Notes under the pieces: generated by a model
Told to the model about the DNA's origin: nothing
What the model saw: only the letters and a program-made list of their open reading frames with translations
The model's database searches: none
Translations under genes and position numbers: made by a program
Assembly: GCA_035627915.1 (NCBI GenBank)
Contig: DASPKT010000196.1
Coordinates: 1 to 44,929 of the forward strand
Direction of reading: 5' to 3'
Length of the DNA: 44,929 nucleotides
Source of the DNA: DASPKT01 sp035627915
GTDB taxonomy: Bacteria > Pseudomonadota > Alphaproteobacteria > Azospirillales > Azospirillaceae
Shown here: positions 24,917 through 32,943 of the stretch, one piece after another
Position numbering within the stretch: position 1 is the first letter of the stretch
Layout of the letters: each line of letters starts with the position of its first letter

Positions 24917-27900
24917 ATGGACCGCATCGCCGGCTTCTCCGTCCGCCACTGGCAGTTCACGCTGATCCTGTTCGCCATGCTGGCGGCCATGGGGGTCAGC
25001 TCGCTGCTCTCCATCCCGCGGGCCGAGGACCCGAACTTCCCGACGCCCATCCTGAACGTGATCGCGGTGCTGCCCGGCGCCGACCCGCTCGACATGGAGG
25101 AGCTGGTCACCGACCCGATCGAGGACGCGCTGGACGCGCTGGACGACGTCAAGAAGATCACGTCCCGCACCCGCGACGGCAGCGCCGCCATCACCATCGA
25201 GTTCGACTGGGACAGCGAGCCCGAGCGGAAGTACGACCAGGTCGTGCGCGAGGTCAACGCCATCCGCCCGACCCTGCCGGACGGCCTCGCCCGGCTGGAG
25301 GTCAGGAAGTTCGAGACCAGCCTGACCAACTTCGTCCAGGTGGCGCTGGTCAGCGACGCCGCCGGCGACCGGGAGTTGGGCGAGCGCGCGCAGCGCCTCA
25401 AGGACGTGCTGGACCGCGTGCCGGGCGTGCGCGAGACGGAGGTGTGGGGCGAGGCGCGCAGCGAGATCCGGGTGGCGCTCGACCTCGGCCGGCTGGCGGT
25501 GCTGGGCATCCCGGCCGCCGCGGTGGCCGACGCGCTGAAGGCGGAGGGCGCCAGCCTGCCGCTGGGGGCGGTGCATTCCGGCGACCGCCGCTTCACCGTG
25601 AAGGCCACGGGCGACTTCGACACGCTGGAAGACATCGCCGACACCGTCGTCGCCTCGTCGGCCGGCCGGGTGCTGCGGGTGCGCGACGTGGCCGACGTGT
25701 CCTGGGCATCCGACGAGGCCAACCACGTCGCCCGCTACAACGGAAGGCGCGCCGTCTTCGTCACCGCCAACCAGAAGGACGGGCAGAACATCTTCGAGCT
25801 GCGCGACCGCGTCTACGCGGCGCTCGACCGGTTCGAGGAGACGCTGCCGGAGACGATCCGGCTGGAGCGCGGCTTCGACCAGTCGAAGAACGTGGCGCAC
25901 CGGCTGGGCGGGCTCTACCGCGACTTCGCCATCGCGCTGGGCCTGGTCATGGTGACGCTGGTCCCGCTGGGCTTCCGCGCGGCGCTCGTCGTGATGGTGG
26001 CGATCCCGCTGTCGCTCGCCATGGCGGTGACGCTGCTGAACGGCACCGGCTTCACCCTCAACCAGCTCTCCATCGCCGGCTTCGTGCTGGCGCTGGGCCT
26101 GCTGGTGGACGACAGCATCGTGGTGACGGAGAACATCGCCCGCCACCTGCGCATGGGCAAGACCCGCCAGCAGGCCGCCATCGAGGGGACGCGCCAGATC
26201 GCCGTCGCCGTGCTGGGCTGCACCGCCACGCTGATGCTGGCCTTCCTGCCGCTGCTGTTCCTGCCGGAGGGGGCGGGGAAGTTCATCCGCTCGCTGCCCG
26301 TCTCGGTGCTCTACACCATCGCCGCGTCGCTGTTCGTGGCGCTCACCATCATCCCCTTCCTGGCGGCGCGCCTGTTGTCGGAGCACGAGGACCCCGAGGG
26401 CAACCCGGCGCTCCGCGCCGTCATGTCCGGCATCCACAAGGTCTACCGGCCGATCCTGCACCGGGCGCTGGAGCGGCCGGCGCTGACCGTGGCGGTGGCG
26501 GGGGCGCTGTTCGCGGGCTCGCTGCTGCTGGTGCCGCGCATCGGCTTCTCGCTGTTCCCGGCCGCGGAGACGCCGCAGTTCATGGTGGAGGTGGACCTTC
26601 CCGACGGGGCGCCGCTGGCCGAGACCGCGCGCGCCGTCGCCTTCGTGGAGCAGGAGCTGCGTAGCGTGCCCGGCCTGCAATGGACCATGGCCAACGCCGG
26701 CCACGGCAACCCGCGCATCTACTACAACGTCCAGGCGCGCGAGGACGACCCCACCCACGGCGCCGTCTTCGCCCAGCTGGAGGCTTGGCGGGGCGAGGAG
26801 AGCACGGCGGCGCTGGACGCGCTGCGCGAGCGTCTGTCGCGCTATCCCGGCGCCCAGATTCTGGTGCGCACCTTCCAGAACGGCCCGCCCATCGAGGCGC
26901 CGGTGGCGATCCGCGGGCTGGGCCCGGAGCTGGGCGTGCTGAAGGAGCTGGCGGCCAAGGTCACGGCGGCGATGGAGGCGGTGCCCGGCACCCGCGACAT
27001 CACCAACCCCGTGCGCCTGGACCGCACCGACCTGGACCTCGGCGTCGACCTCGACAAGGCGGCGGTGCTGGGCGTGCCGGCCGGTGCCGTGGACCGGGCC
27101 GTGCGCCTGGCCCTGTCGGGCGAGCGGGTGGCCGATTTCCGCGAGAGCGACGGGGACGAGTTCCCGGTCACCGTCCGCCTGCCGCTGAAGGACCGGCACG
27201 AGCTGGAGTCGCTGGGCGACGTCTACGTGCCGACCGCGGCGGGCGCCACGCCGCTGGCCGGCGTGACCCAGCCGCGCTTCGACAACGGCCCCGCCCGCAT
27301 CGACCGCCACAACCGCGAGCGCTCTGTCACCGTCACCGCCTACACCGCGACCGGCTTCAACACCGAGGAGGTGACCAGGCAGGTGCAGGCGGCCGTGGCC
27401 GGGCTGGCGCTGCCGCCGGGATACCGCATCGAGACGGGCGGCGAGGCGGAGGCGCGCGCCAGCAGCTTCGCCGGGCTTTCCACCGCCATCCTGATCGCCG
27501 TGTTCGGCATCCTGGCGGTGCTGATCCTGGAGTTCCGCAGCTTCGCCTCCACCGCCGTGGTGGCGGGCGTCATCCCGCTGGGCGTCATCGGCGGGCTGGT
27601 GGCGCTCTGGCTCACCGGCTACACGCTGAGTTTCACCGCGGTCATCGGCTTCATCGCCCTGATCGGGATCGAGATCAAGAACTCCATCCTGCTGGTCGAC
27701 TTCACCACCCAGCTGCGCCGCCAGGGCGTGGGGCTGAAGGAGGCGATCGAGGAGGCGGGCGAGGTGCGCTTCCTGCCCGTGCTGCTGACCTCGGCCACCG
27801 CGGTCGGCGGGCTGCTGCCGCTGGCGCTGGAGGAGTCGGGCCTCTATTCCCCGCTGGCCATCGTCATCATCGGCGGGCTTCTGTCCTCCACCTTCCTGTC

Positions 27901-27997
27901 GCGGCTGGTGACGCCCGCCATGTACCTGCTGCTGGCACCCGCCGAGGTGGAGGGATGCGAGGAGGCGGCGCGCCCGGCCGCGCTGCCGGCGGAGTGA
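24917..27997 (+). CDS. RND efflux permease (HAE-1-like)
   Basis: 1026 residues, the normal length for a resistance-nodulation-division pump. It has 12 predicted membrane helices: one at the N-terminus (TLILFAMLAAMGVSSLL), a large periplasmic loop, helices 2-6 from about residue 335, a second large loop (about 555-850) and helices 8-12. Proton-relay aspartates are present in helix 4 (GLLVDDSIVVTENIARH). The N-terminal PRAEDPNFPTP and LPGADPLDMEELVTDPIE are characteristic of a drug-type RND subgroup and not of the metal pump CusA. It should export amphiphilic compounds by proton antiport through the partner adaptor. The stop is 81 nt before the split kinase gene. A weak CGGGGT/ACCCCG hairpin lies at 28004-28024 without a T-run. 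Confidence 0.94.
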   Translation: MDRIAGFSVRHWQFTLILFAMLAAMGVSSLLSIPRAEDPNFPTPILNVIAVLPGADPLDMEELVTDPIEDALDALDDVKKITSRTRDGSAAITIEFDWDSEPERKYDQVVREVNAIRPTLPDGLARLEVRKFETSLTNFVQVALVSDAAGDRELGERAQRLKDVLDRVPGVRETEVWGEARSEIRVALDLGRLAVLGIPAAAVADALKAEGASLPLGAVHSGDRRFTVKATGDFDTLEDIADTVVASSAGRVLRVRDVADVSWASDEANHVARYNGRRAVFVTANQKDGQNIFELRDRVYAALDRFEETLPETIRLERGFDQSKNVAHRLGGLYRDFAIALGLVMVTLVPLGFRAALVVMVAIPLSLAMAVTLLNGTGFTLNQLSIAGFVLALGLLVDDSIVVTENIARHLRMGKTRQQAAIEGTRQIAVAVLGCTATLMLAFLPLLFLPEGAGKFIRSLPVSVLYTIAASLFVALTIIPFLAARLLSEHEDPEGNPALRAVMSGIHKVYRPILHRALERPALTVAVAGALFAGSLLLVPRIGFSLFPAAETPQFMVEVDLPDGAPLAETARAVAFVEQELRSVPGLQWTMANAGHGNPRIYYNVQAREDDPTHGAVFAQLEAWRGEESTAALDALRERLSRYPGAQILVRTFQNGPPIEAPVAIRGLGPELGVLKELAAKVTAAMEAVPGTRDITNPVRLDRTDLDLGVDLDKAAVLGVPAGAVDRAVRLALSGERVADFRESDGDEFPVTVRLPLKDRHELESLGDVYVPTAAGATPLAGVTQPRFDNGPARIDRHNRERSVTVTAYTATGFNTEEVTRQVQAAVAGLALPPGYRIETGGEAEARASSFAGLSTAILIAVFGILAVLILEFRSFASTAVVAGVIPLGVIGGLVALWLTGYTLSFTAVIGFIALIGIEIKNSILLVDFTTQLRRQGVGLKEAIEEAGEVRFLPVLLTSATAVGGLLPLALEESGLYSPLAIVIIGGLLSSTFLSRLVTPAMYLLLAPAEVEGCEEAARPAALPAE

Positions 27998-28078
27998 CGT
28001 CGCCGGGGTTGCGCAACTACCCCGACTGGATCGCCCATCCCCGACCGATTTGGGCTAATCTCCGGCCAGCCTGACGGA

Positions 28079-29097
28079 ATGGGTGCCGACTTGGCCGAGA
28101 CCACGCTGGAGCGGCCCGCGGGAGGGGAGGAGGACGCCGCCTACGCCGCGGCCTTCGAGCGCCTGCTGCTGGTGCAGGACGCCGCCGGTCTGGGGGTGTG
28201 GGACTGGAACCCGGCCACCGGGGCGGCCTGGTGGTCGCCGCGGCACTTCCAGCTGCTGGGCGCCGACCCCCGGGTGGAGCGGCCCGGCCACCAGGCGTTC
28301 CTGCGCTGCGTCCACCGGGCGACCGGGCGTCGGCGGCCGAGGCCTTCGCCGCGGCGCTGGCGGGGGCCGCGCCGCTCGACCTGGAGGTGCGCCTGCGCGA
28401 CGAGCGCTGGCTGGCGCTGCGCGGCCAGTCCTACCGCGACAAGGAAGGGCGCCCCGTCCGCATGCTGGGCATGAGCCTGGACGTGACCCGCCGGCGCGAG
28501 GCGGAGGACCGCCAGCGCGTGCTGATGGCGGAGGTGGACCACCGCGCCAAGAACCTGCTGGCCCTGGTGAAGTCGGTCCTGCGCATCACCAAGGCGCCCT
28601 CGGTGGAGGATTTCGCCGCCGCGGTGGAGGGGCGCATCGACGCCATCGCCCGCGCCAACGCGCTGGTCTCCCAGCGCCGGCCCACCGGGGCGCCGCTGCG
28701 CCGCATCCTGGAGGAGGAGCTGCAGCCCTTCCGGGCCGAGGGCGGCACCAACGTGCGGCTGCACGGGCCGGCGGTGGAGATCGTGCCGGACGGGCTGCAG
28801 GCGGTGACGATGGTGGTGCACGAGCTCGCCACCAACGCCAGCAAGTACGGCGCCCTGTCCGTCCCCGGCGGGCTGCTGGACGTGCGCTGGGCCTGGTTCC
28901 CCGACGGCGACATCGAGCTGTTCTGGACCGAGACCGGCCGCCCGCTCGCCGACGTGCCCACGCGCCGCGGCGTCGGCTCCATGGTCATGGAACAATGCGT
29001 CAAGCGGCAGCTCGGCGGCGAGATGAAGCGCGACTGGCGGCCGGAGGGCCTGCGCGTGGTGATGCGCATCCCGGGCTCCCGGCTGGCCTGGCGGTAG
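28079..29097 (+). pseudogene. PAS-HWE histidine kinase gene split by a one-base deletion
   Basis: The N-terminal half (28079 to about 28315, MGADLAETTLERPAGG...) is a PAS domain (AGLGVWDWNPATGAAWWSPR) in one frame. The rest of the PAS domain and the kinase continue in the next frame from about 28318 to the stop at 29097. Reading VH in the first frame and GDRASAAEAF in the second, one base is missing at CACCGGGC (28313-28320); adding one C restores the PAS_3-like VHPGDRASAAEAF. The kinase part has the HWE H-box (VDHRAKNLLALV), N-box HELATNASKYGALS, WTETGRP, and the closing LGGEMKRDWRPEGLRVVM. It is either a recent pseudogene or a sequencing error in a C-run. Without the shift the product would be about 339 residues and soluble. 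No ribosome-binding site supports an internal restart at 28462. Confidence 0.85.
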
Positions 29098-29260
29098 TCA
29101 CCCCACGAATGCTCGCGCAATAAACGGCACTGCCGGCGCTTCGGCGGCATTGATCGGTTGTGGCATCGGTGAAATGCTCGCGCCGGTGGGCAATGCCCTT
29201 TGCGGCGTGGCAGGTCCCCGCCGGAAAGGGGCGGCCCGATCCTGATGGGGAGGAGCGGCC

Positions 29261-30607
29261 ATGAGCAAATGGGAGGAACTGGTCCAGGCGGCGCGCACCG
29301 CGGCAATTCCGGCCCCCGCGCTGCGGGCGGTGACGCTGGCGCAGTGGGCCCTGGAGTCCGGGTGGGGAACGTCGGGACTCGCGGTCATGCACAACAACTT
29401 CGCCGGTCTGAAGTGGCGACCGGAGATGGAGGGCAGCGCGACCAGGGTCCAGTACGGGGCACATGACGGCACCGACCATTACTGCGCGTTCGCCAGCGTT
29501 CCCGCGTTCATCGCCGGCTACTGGCGCTTCATCGCACGCCCGGTCTATGCGGGATGGCAGGCATACGCCACGGACCCCGCGGGCTTCGTCGGTTTCCTGA
29601 AGTCACGGGGCTATGCGGGGGACCCGGACTACGTCTCCAAGGTCCTGTCCATCCTGCCCAAGGCCCAGGCCCTCCTGGGCGAAGGGGGGCTTCTGGAACC
29701 GGAGACGGGCGCGCCCGGCACCATGGCGCCTGTCCCGGCCATAGGCGCCGGGCCTGCCGTCGTGCCCGAAGCGGAGCCCGACCGCCCGGACCGCTCCGAA
29801 CTCGGCGAGAGCCTGGAGGATATCCTCGGCGCCGAATACCAGCCCGACTTCGTCACCCTGTCCCACATCTCCCATGCGTGGCAGGGACGGCGGCCGAACG
29901 GCCTGGAGGGCGCGATCGTCCACTATGACGCTGGGCGGACCCGCCCGAAGACGGGCGCGGACGACCCGGAAATGGGGGCGAAGAACACGCTGAGGTCCGG
30001 CCAGTCGAACGGCTTCGCGTACGTCACCATCAGCCGGTCCGGAAAGATCTACCTGCCGGGCAACATGGACTGGAACTCCTGGAGCTACCACGCGGGACAG
30101 AGCCGGTGTCCGGCCACCGGCCGGGAGTCGGTGAGCCGCTACTATGTCGGTTTCGAGGTCAACTGCCCGGGCTACGTCTACCCGACCGACCAGGACGACG
30201 TGTTCGTGCCGTGGTTCGACGCCGATAGGGACGCCAAGGGCAAGGTCATCCTGGACGCGAAGGGCCGCGCTCGGGTGTCCGGCAGCGGGGCGGAGACCTA
30301 CCGCCGGAGCGAACTGCGCATCCTGAAGGAGCACCGCGGGAACATCCGGGCGGGGGCATACGCGCCCTTTACCGAGCAGCAGTTCCGGTCCCTGGTCGCG
30401 GTGCTGCTCTGGCTCAAGCTGTCGAACCGCAGCACCTTCCGCCTCGACTACGTCTTCGGACATGACGAGGTCTCGCCCGGACGCAAGATCGATCCGGGCG
30501 CATCGCTCGGCATGCCGGCCCCGAACGGGCCGGGCGCGGCCGTGACGATGCGCGAACTCCGGTCGATGCTGCTGAAGGAATGGGCCGACCTGCAGCTGCT
30601 CGCGTGA
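29261..30607 (+). CDS. Bifunctional peptidoglycan hydrolase: glucosaminidase plus amidase_2, no signal peptide
   Basis: 448 residues with a strong GGGGAGGA ribosome-binding site before the ATG. Residues about 20-140 resemble GH73 glucosaminidases (AQWALESGWGTSGLAV, catalytic E32, HNNFAGLKW). A Pro/Ala-rich linker (about 145-185) leads to an amidase_2/PGRP domain (about 205-415) with H221 (GAIVHYDAG), H277 (WSYHAGQ), H401 and D411 (GHDEVSPGRKIDPG). H221, H401 and D411 fit the zinc site and K409 the catalytic lysine of T7-lysozyme-like amidases. It would cut glycan strands and release stem peptides. No signal peptide or membrane segment is present. That suggests release by lysis or holin, as in phage endolysins, or delivery by a secretion machine; no other phage or type VI gene is nearby. 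Third codon positions are less uniformly G/C than in neighbours. Confidence 0.85.
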   Translation: MSKWEELVQAARTAAIPAPALRAVTLAQWALESGWGTSGLAVMHNNFAGLKWRPEMEGSATRVQYGAHDGTDHYCAFASVPAFIAGYWRFIARPVYAGWQAYATDPAGFVGFLKSRGYAGDPDYVSKVLSILPKAQALLGEGGLLEPETGAPGTMAPVPAIGAGPAVVPEAEPDRPDRSELGESLEDILGAEYQPDFVTLSHISHAWQGRRPNGLEGAIVHYDAGRTRPKTGADDPEMGAKNTLRSGQSNGFAYVTISRSGKIYLPGNMDWNSWSYHAGQSRCPATGRESVSRYYVGFEVNCPGYVYPTDQDDVFVPWFDADRDAKGKVILDAKGRARVSGSGAETYRRSELRILKEHRGNIRAGAYAPFTEQQFRSLVAVLLWLKLSNRSTFRLDYVFGHDEVSPGRKIDPGASLGMPAPNGPGAAVTMRELRSMLLKEWADLQLLA

Positions 30608-30790
30608 CGGGAAGCCGGGAGAAGGGCCCCTACCCCCAACTCCCGGCGCGCCCGGCTGCCGCCCACCCCGCCCGGGCTACCCGTTGCGGCGCTACCCCCG
30701 CCGGGTGCGGGCGGGGGCTCGGGGCGGGAGCCTAGACTGGCGCCTTGATCCGGGGACGCGGGACGCGCGCAGGGCCCCGGGGGAGGGCGT

Positions 30791-32329
30791 ATGGTGGACT
30801 TCCCGGCACCCGACGCGGCACCCGGCTTCGGCGCCGGGCCGGCGACCCTGCGCCTGGCGCCGGAGCGCGCCAGTTTCTTCGACGAACAGGCGCGGCGGCG
30901 GCGGGACAGCTGGAAGCTGGGCCTCGCCTGCCTGGTGCTGGCGGCGGCCATGGGGCTGGTGGTCGGCACCGTGGTGACGCTGCTGCTGCTGCTGCTGGCG
31001 GGGCTGGTGCTGCTGCTGCTGGACCTGCTGGGGCTGGGCGTCGCCGGCACGCTGGCGCAGGCGCTGGCCGGCTGGGCGGAGGCGAAGACGGCGCAGCTGG
31101 GCGTGCTGCTGGACGCGGCCGGGGCGGTCGAGGGCTGGGCCGGGATCGGCGCCGTCTGGGCGCCGCTGGCGGCCTTCGCGCCGGTGTTCCTGCCGGGGGC
31201 AGTGGCGGCGGTGGCGATGTGGCTGGCGCTGCGGCGGCTGGCGGCGCGCTCCGGCATGGCCGACCTGCTGGACGCGGTGGGCGCCCGCGCCCCCCGCACC
31301 GACGACCCTGAGGAGCGCCAGCTCGCCAACCTGGTGGCGGAGATGGCGCTGGCCGCCGGCCTGCCGGCGCCGCGGCTGATGATGGTGGACACGCCGGTCG
31401 CAAACGCCGCCGCCGTCGGCTCCTCCCACCGGGACGCCACGCTGGTGGTGACGCGGGGGCTGGTGGACCGGATGGACCGGGCAGAGACGGCGGCGGTGCT
31501 GGCGCACCTGGTGGCCTCGGTCGGCAACGGCGACCTCGCCGTGGTGCGCTCGGTGCTGGCGCTGTTCCAGACGCTGGGCTTCTTCCTGACCATCCTCGAC
31601 CTGCCCTTCCGCCTGTCGGCCTGGACGGCACTCGGCGGGTTCCTGGCGGCGCTCAGGCCCGGCACCACCTCGCTGGGGGCGGAGCGGGCGGCGCAGGGGC
31701 TGGAGGCGGCGCTGGGCGTCGACAGCATCGATGCGATGAACCGCGCCATGGGCGGCAGCGGCCCGCGCACCTGGCCGCGGCGGCTGCTGATGTTCCCGCT
31801 GATCCCGCTGATCCTGGCCAACCTGATGCAGAAGCTGGTGCTGAACCTCTGGGTCATGCTGGGCATGGGCTGGGTGCTGGCACTGCTGTGGCGCGCCCGG
31901 CGCTACCTGGCCGATGCCACCGCGGTGCGGCTGACCCGCGACCCCGGCGCGCTGGCCGACGCGCTGCGCCGCCTGCGCACCGCCGGCGGGCTGCCGCCGG
32001 GTGGTGCCTGCCGGGACTACCAGTTCGTGCATGCCGGGTCGGGCGGGGGCACGCTGGCCGACCGCCATGCCATCGCCCTGCCGCTGCAGCCGCCGCTGGC
32101 CGCGCGGCTGCGCCGGCTGGCGGCGCTGGGCGCCCCCGTCGCGCCGGGGGAGACGGGCGGCGCCCGCCTCACCCCCGGGGCGGCGCTGGCGCTGGCCCTG
32201 CTGGGCACGGCGGTGGCGCCGCTGGTGCTGGCGCTGCTGCTGCTGGTGGCCTGGCTCAGCCTGGTGGCAATGGTGCTGTGCCTGTCGGCGGGGCTGGCGC
32301 TGTCCGTCCTGCTGCTGTCGGCGGTGTGA
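30791..32329 (+). CDS. M48-like membrane protein with a destroyed zinc site (pseudopeptidase)
   Basis: 512 residues with GGGAGGG before the ATG. Two helices near residues 42-80, one near 130-148 and more at 255-275, 333-368 and the C-terminus make it an integral membrane protein. The middle follows HtpX/M48: a NAAAVG block for the usual NAFATG, VVTRGLVDRMDRAETAAVLAH, GNGD, then RYLADATAVRLTRDP. The HExxH motif reads HLVAS (H239 kept, the catalytic Glu and second His lost), and the third-ligand Glu in ExxAD is R371. It should therefore bind no catalytic zinc. The lemA-family gene follows after 13 nt, a pairing usual for active M48 proteases. It may act as a scaffold or adaptor with LemA. The alternative, a decayed protease, is less likely since the frame is intact. 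Confidence 0.82.
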   Translation: MVDFPAPDAAPGFGAGPATLRLAPERASFFDEQARRRRDSWKLGLACLVLAAAMGLVVGTVVTLLLLLLAGLVLLLLDLLGLGVAGTLAQALAGWAEAKTAQLGVLLDAAGAVEGWAGIGAVWAPLAAFAPVFLPGAVAAVAMWLALRRLAARSGMADLLDAVGARAPRTDDPEERQLANLVAEMALAAGLPAPRLMMVDTPVANAAAVGSSHRDATLVVTRGLVDRMDRAETAAVLAHLVASVGNGDLAVVRSVLALFQTLGFFLTILDLPFRLSAWTALGGFLAALRPGTTSLGAERAAQGLEAALGVDSIDAMNRAMGGSGPRTWPRRLLMFPLIPLILANLMQKLVLNLWVMLGMGWVLALLWRARRYLADATAVRLTRDPGALADALRRLRTAGGLPPGGACRDYQFVHAGSGGGTLADRHAIALPLQPPLAARLRRLAALGAPVAPGETGGARLTPGAALALALLGTAVAPLVLALLLLVAWLSLVAMVLCLSAGLALSVLLLSAV

Positions 32330-32342
32330 GGAGGGGGCGAGG

Positions 32343-32897
32343 ATGGACGGGTGGCTCGGCTGGGTGCTGCTGGGGGCCGTGCTGCTCTACGGCGTGATGC
32401 TCTACAACCGGCTGGTATCGTTGAGGAACCGGGTACGCAACGGCTGGGCCCAGATCGACGTGCAGCTGAAGCGCCGGGCCGACCTGGTGCCGAACCTGGT
32501 GGCCGCGGTGAAGGGCTACATGGTGCATGAGCGGGCGCTGTTCGAGACGCTGGCCGCCGCCCGCGGTGCGGCACTCGCGGCCGGCGACGACGTGCCCCGG
32601 CGCGCGGCGGCGGAAGCAGCGCTCGGCCGCTCGCTGCACGCGCTCCTGGCGCTGGCGGAGTCGAACCCGGAGATCCGCGCCGGCGCCAACATGGCCGCCT
32701 TCCAGGAGGAGCTGGCCTCGACCGAGAACCGCATCGCCTATGCCCGTCAGCACTACAACGACGCCGTGCTGGACTATAACACCGCGGTGCAGTCCGTTCC
32801 CTCCAACCTGGTCGCCGGCGCCTTCGCCTTCCGCCCCGACCCGCTGTTCGAGGTAACCGCGGAGGAGGAGCGGCGGCCGGTGGCGGTGGCCTTCTGA
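32343..32897 (+). CDS. LemA family protein
   Basis: 184 residues; the ATG at 32343 has GAGG directly before it and a longer GGAGG stretch further up. One N-terminal membrane helix (WVLLGAVLLYGVMLYN) precedes the LemA signature: RNRVRNGWAQIDVQLKRR, DLVPNLVAAVKGY, ENRIAYARQHYNDAVLDYN, and the ending NLVAGAF and PLFEV. The bulk is a helical bundle facing away from the cytoplasm. LemA proteins lack a firm biochemical function; they are often encoded with M48 or TPM-domain proteins. Here the partner is the M48-like gene 13 nt upstream, whose zinc site is lost. The frame is open far upstream, but that part is a shadow of the M48-like gene. Confidence 0.93.
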   Translation: MDGWLGWVLLGAVLLYGVMLYNRLVSLRNRVRNGWAQIDVQLKRRADLVPNLVAAVKGYMVHERALFETLAAARGAALAAGDDVPRRAAAEAALGRSLHALLALAESNPEIRAGANMAAFQEELASTENRIAYARQHYNDAVLDYNTAVQSVPSNLVAGAFAFRPDPLFEVTAEEERRPVAVAF

Positions 32898-32943
32898 CGG
32901 GGCTACGCTGGGAGGCGCCGACGCCAGCGAGGGAAGGACGCCC

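Noticed and set aside
24506..27310. Long minus-strand open frame opposite the first RND operon
   Set aside because: Shadow of adaptor and permease; no domain seen.
28004..28024. CGGGGT/ACCCCG hairpin after the first RND permease, considered as a terminator
   Set aside because: Only 6 bp with a 9-nt loop and no T-run; not strong enough to list as a feature.
32001..32342. Upstream extension of the LemA frame
   Set aside because: It is a shadow of the M48-like gene end; the ATG at 32343 has a good ribosome-binding site and begins the membrane anchor.
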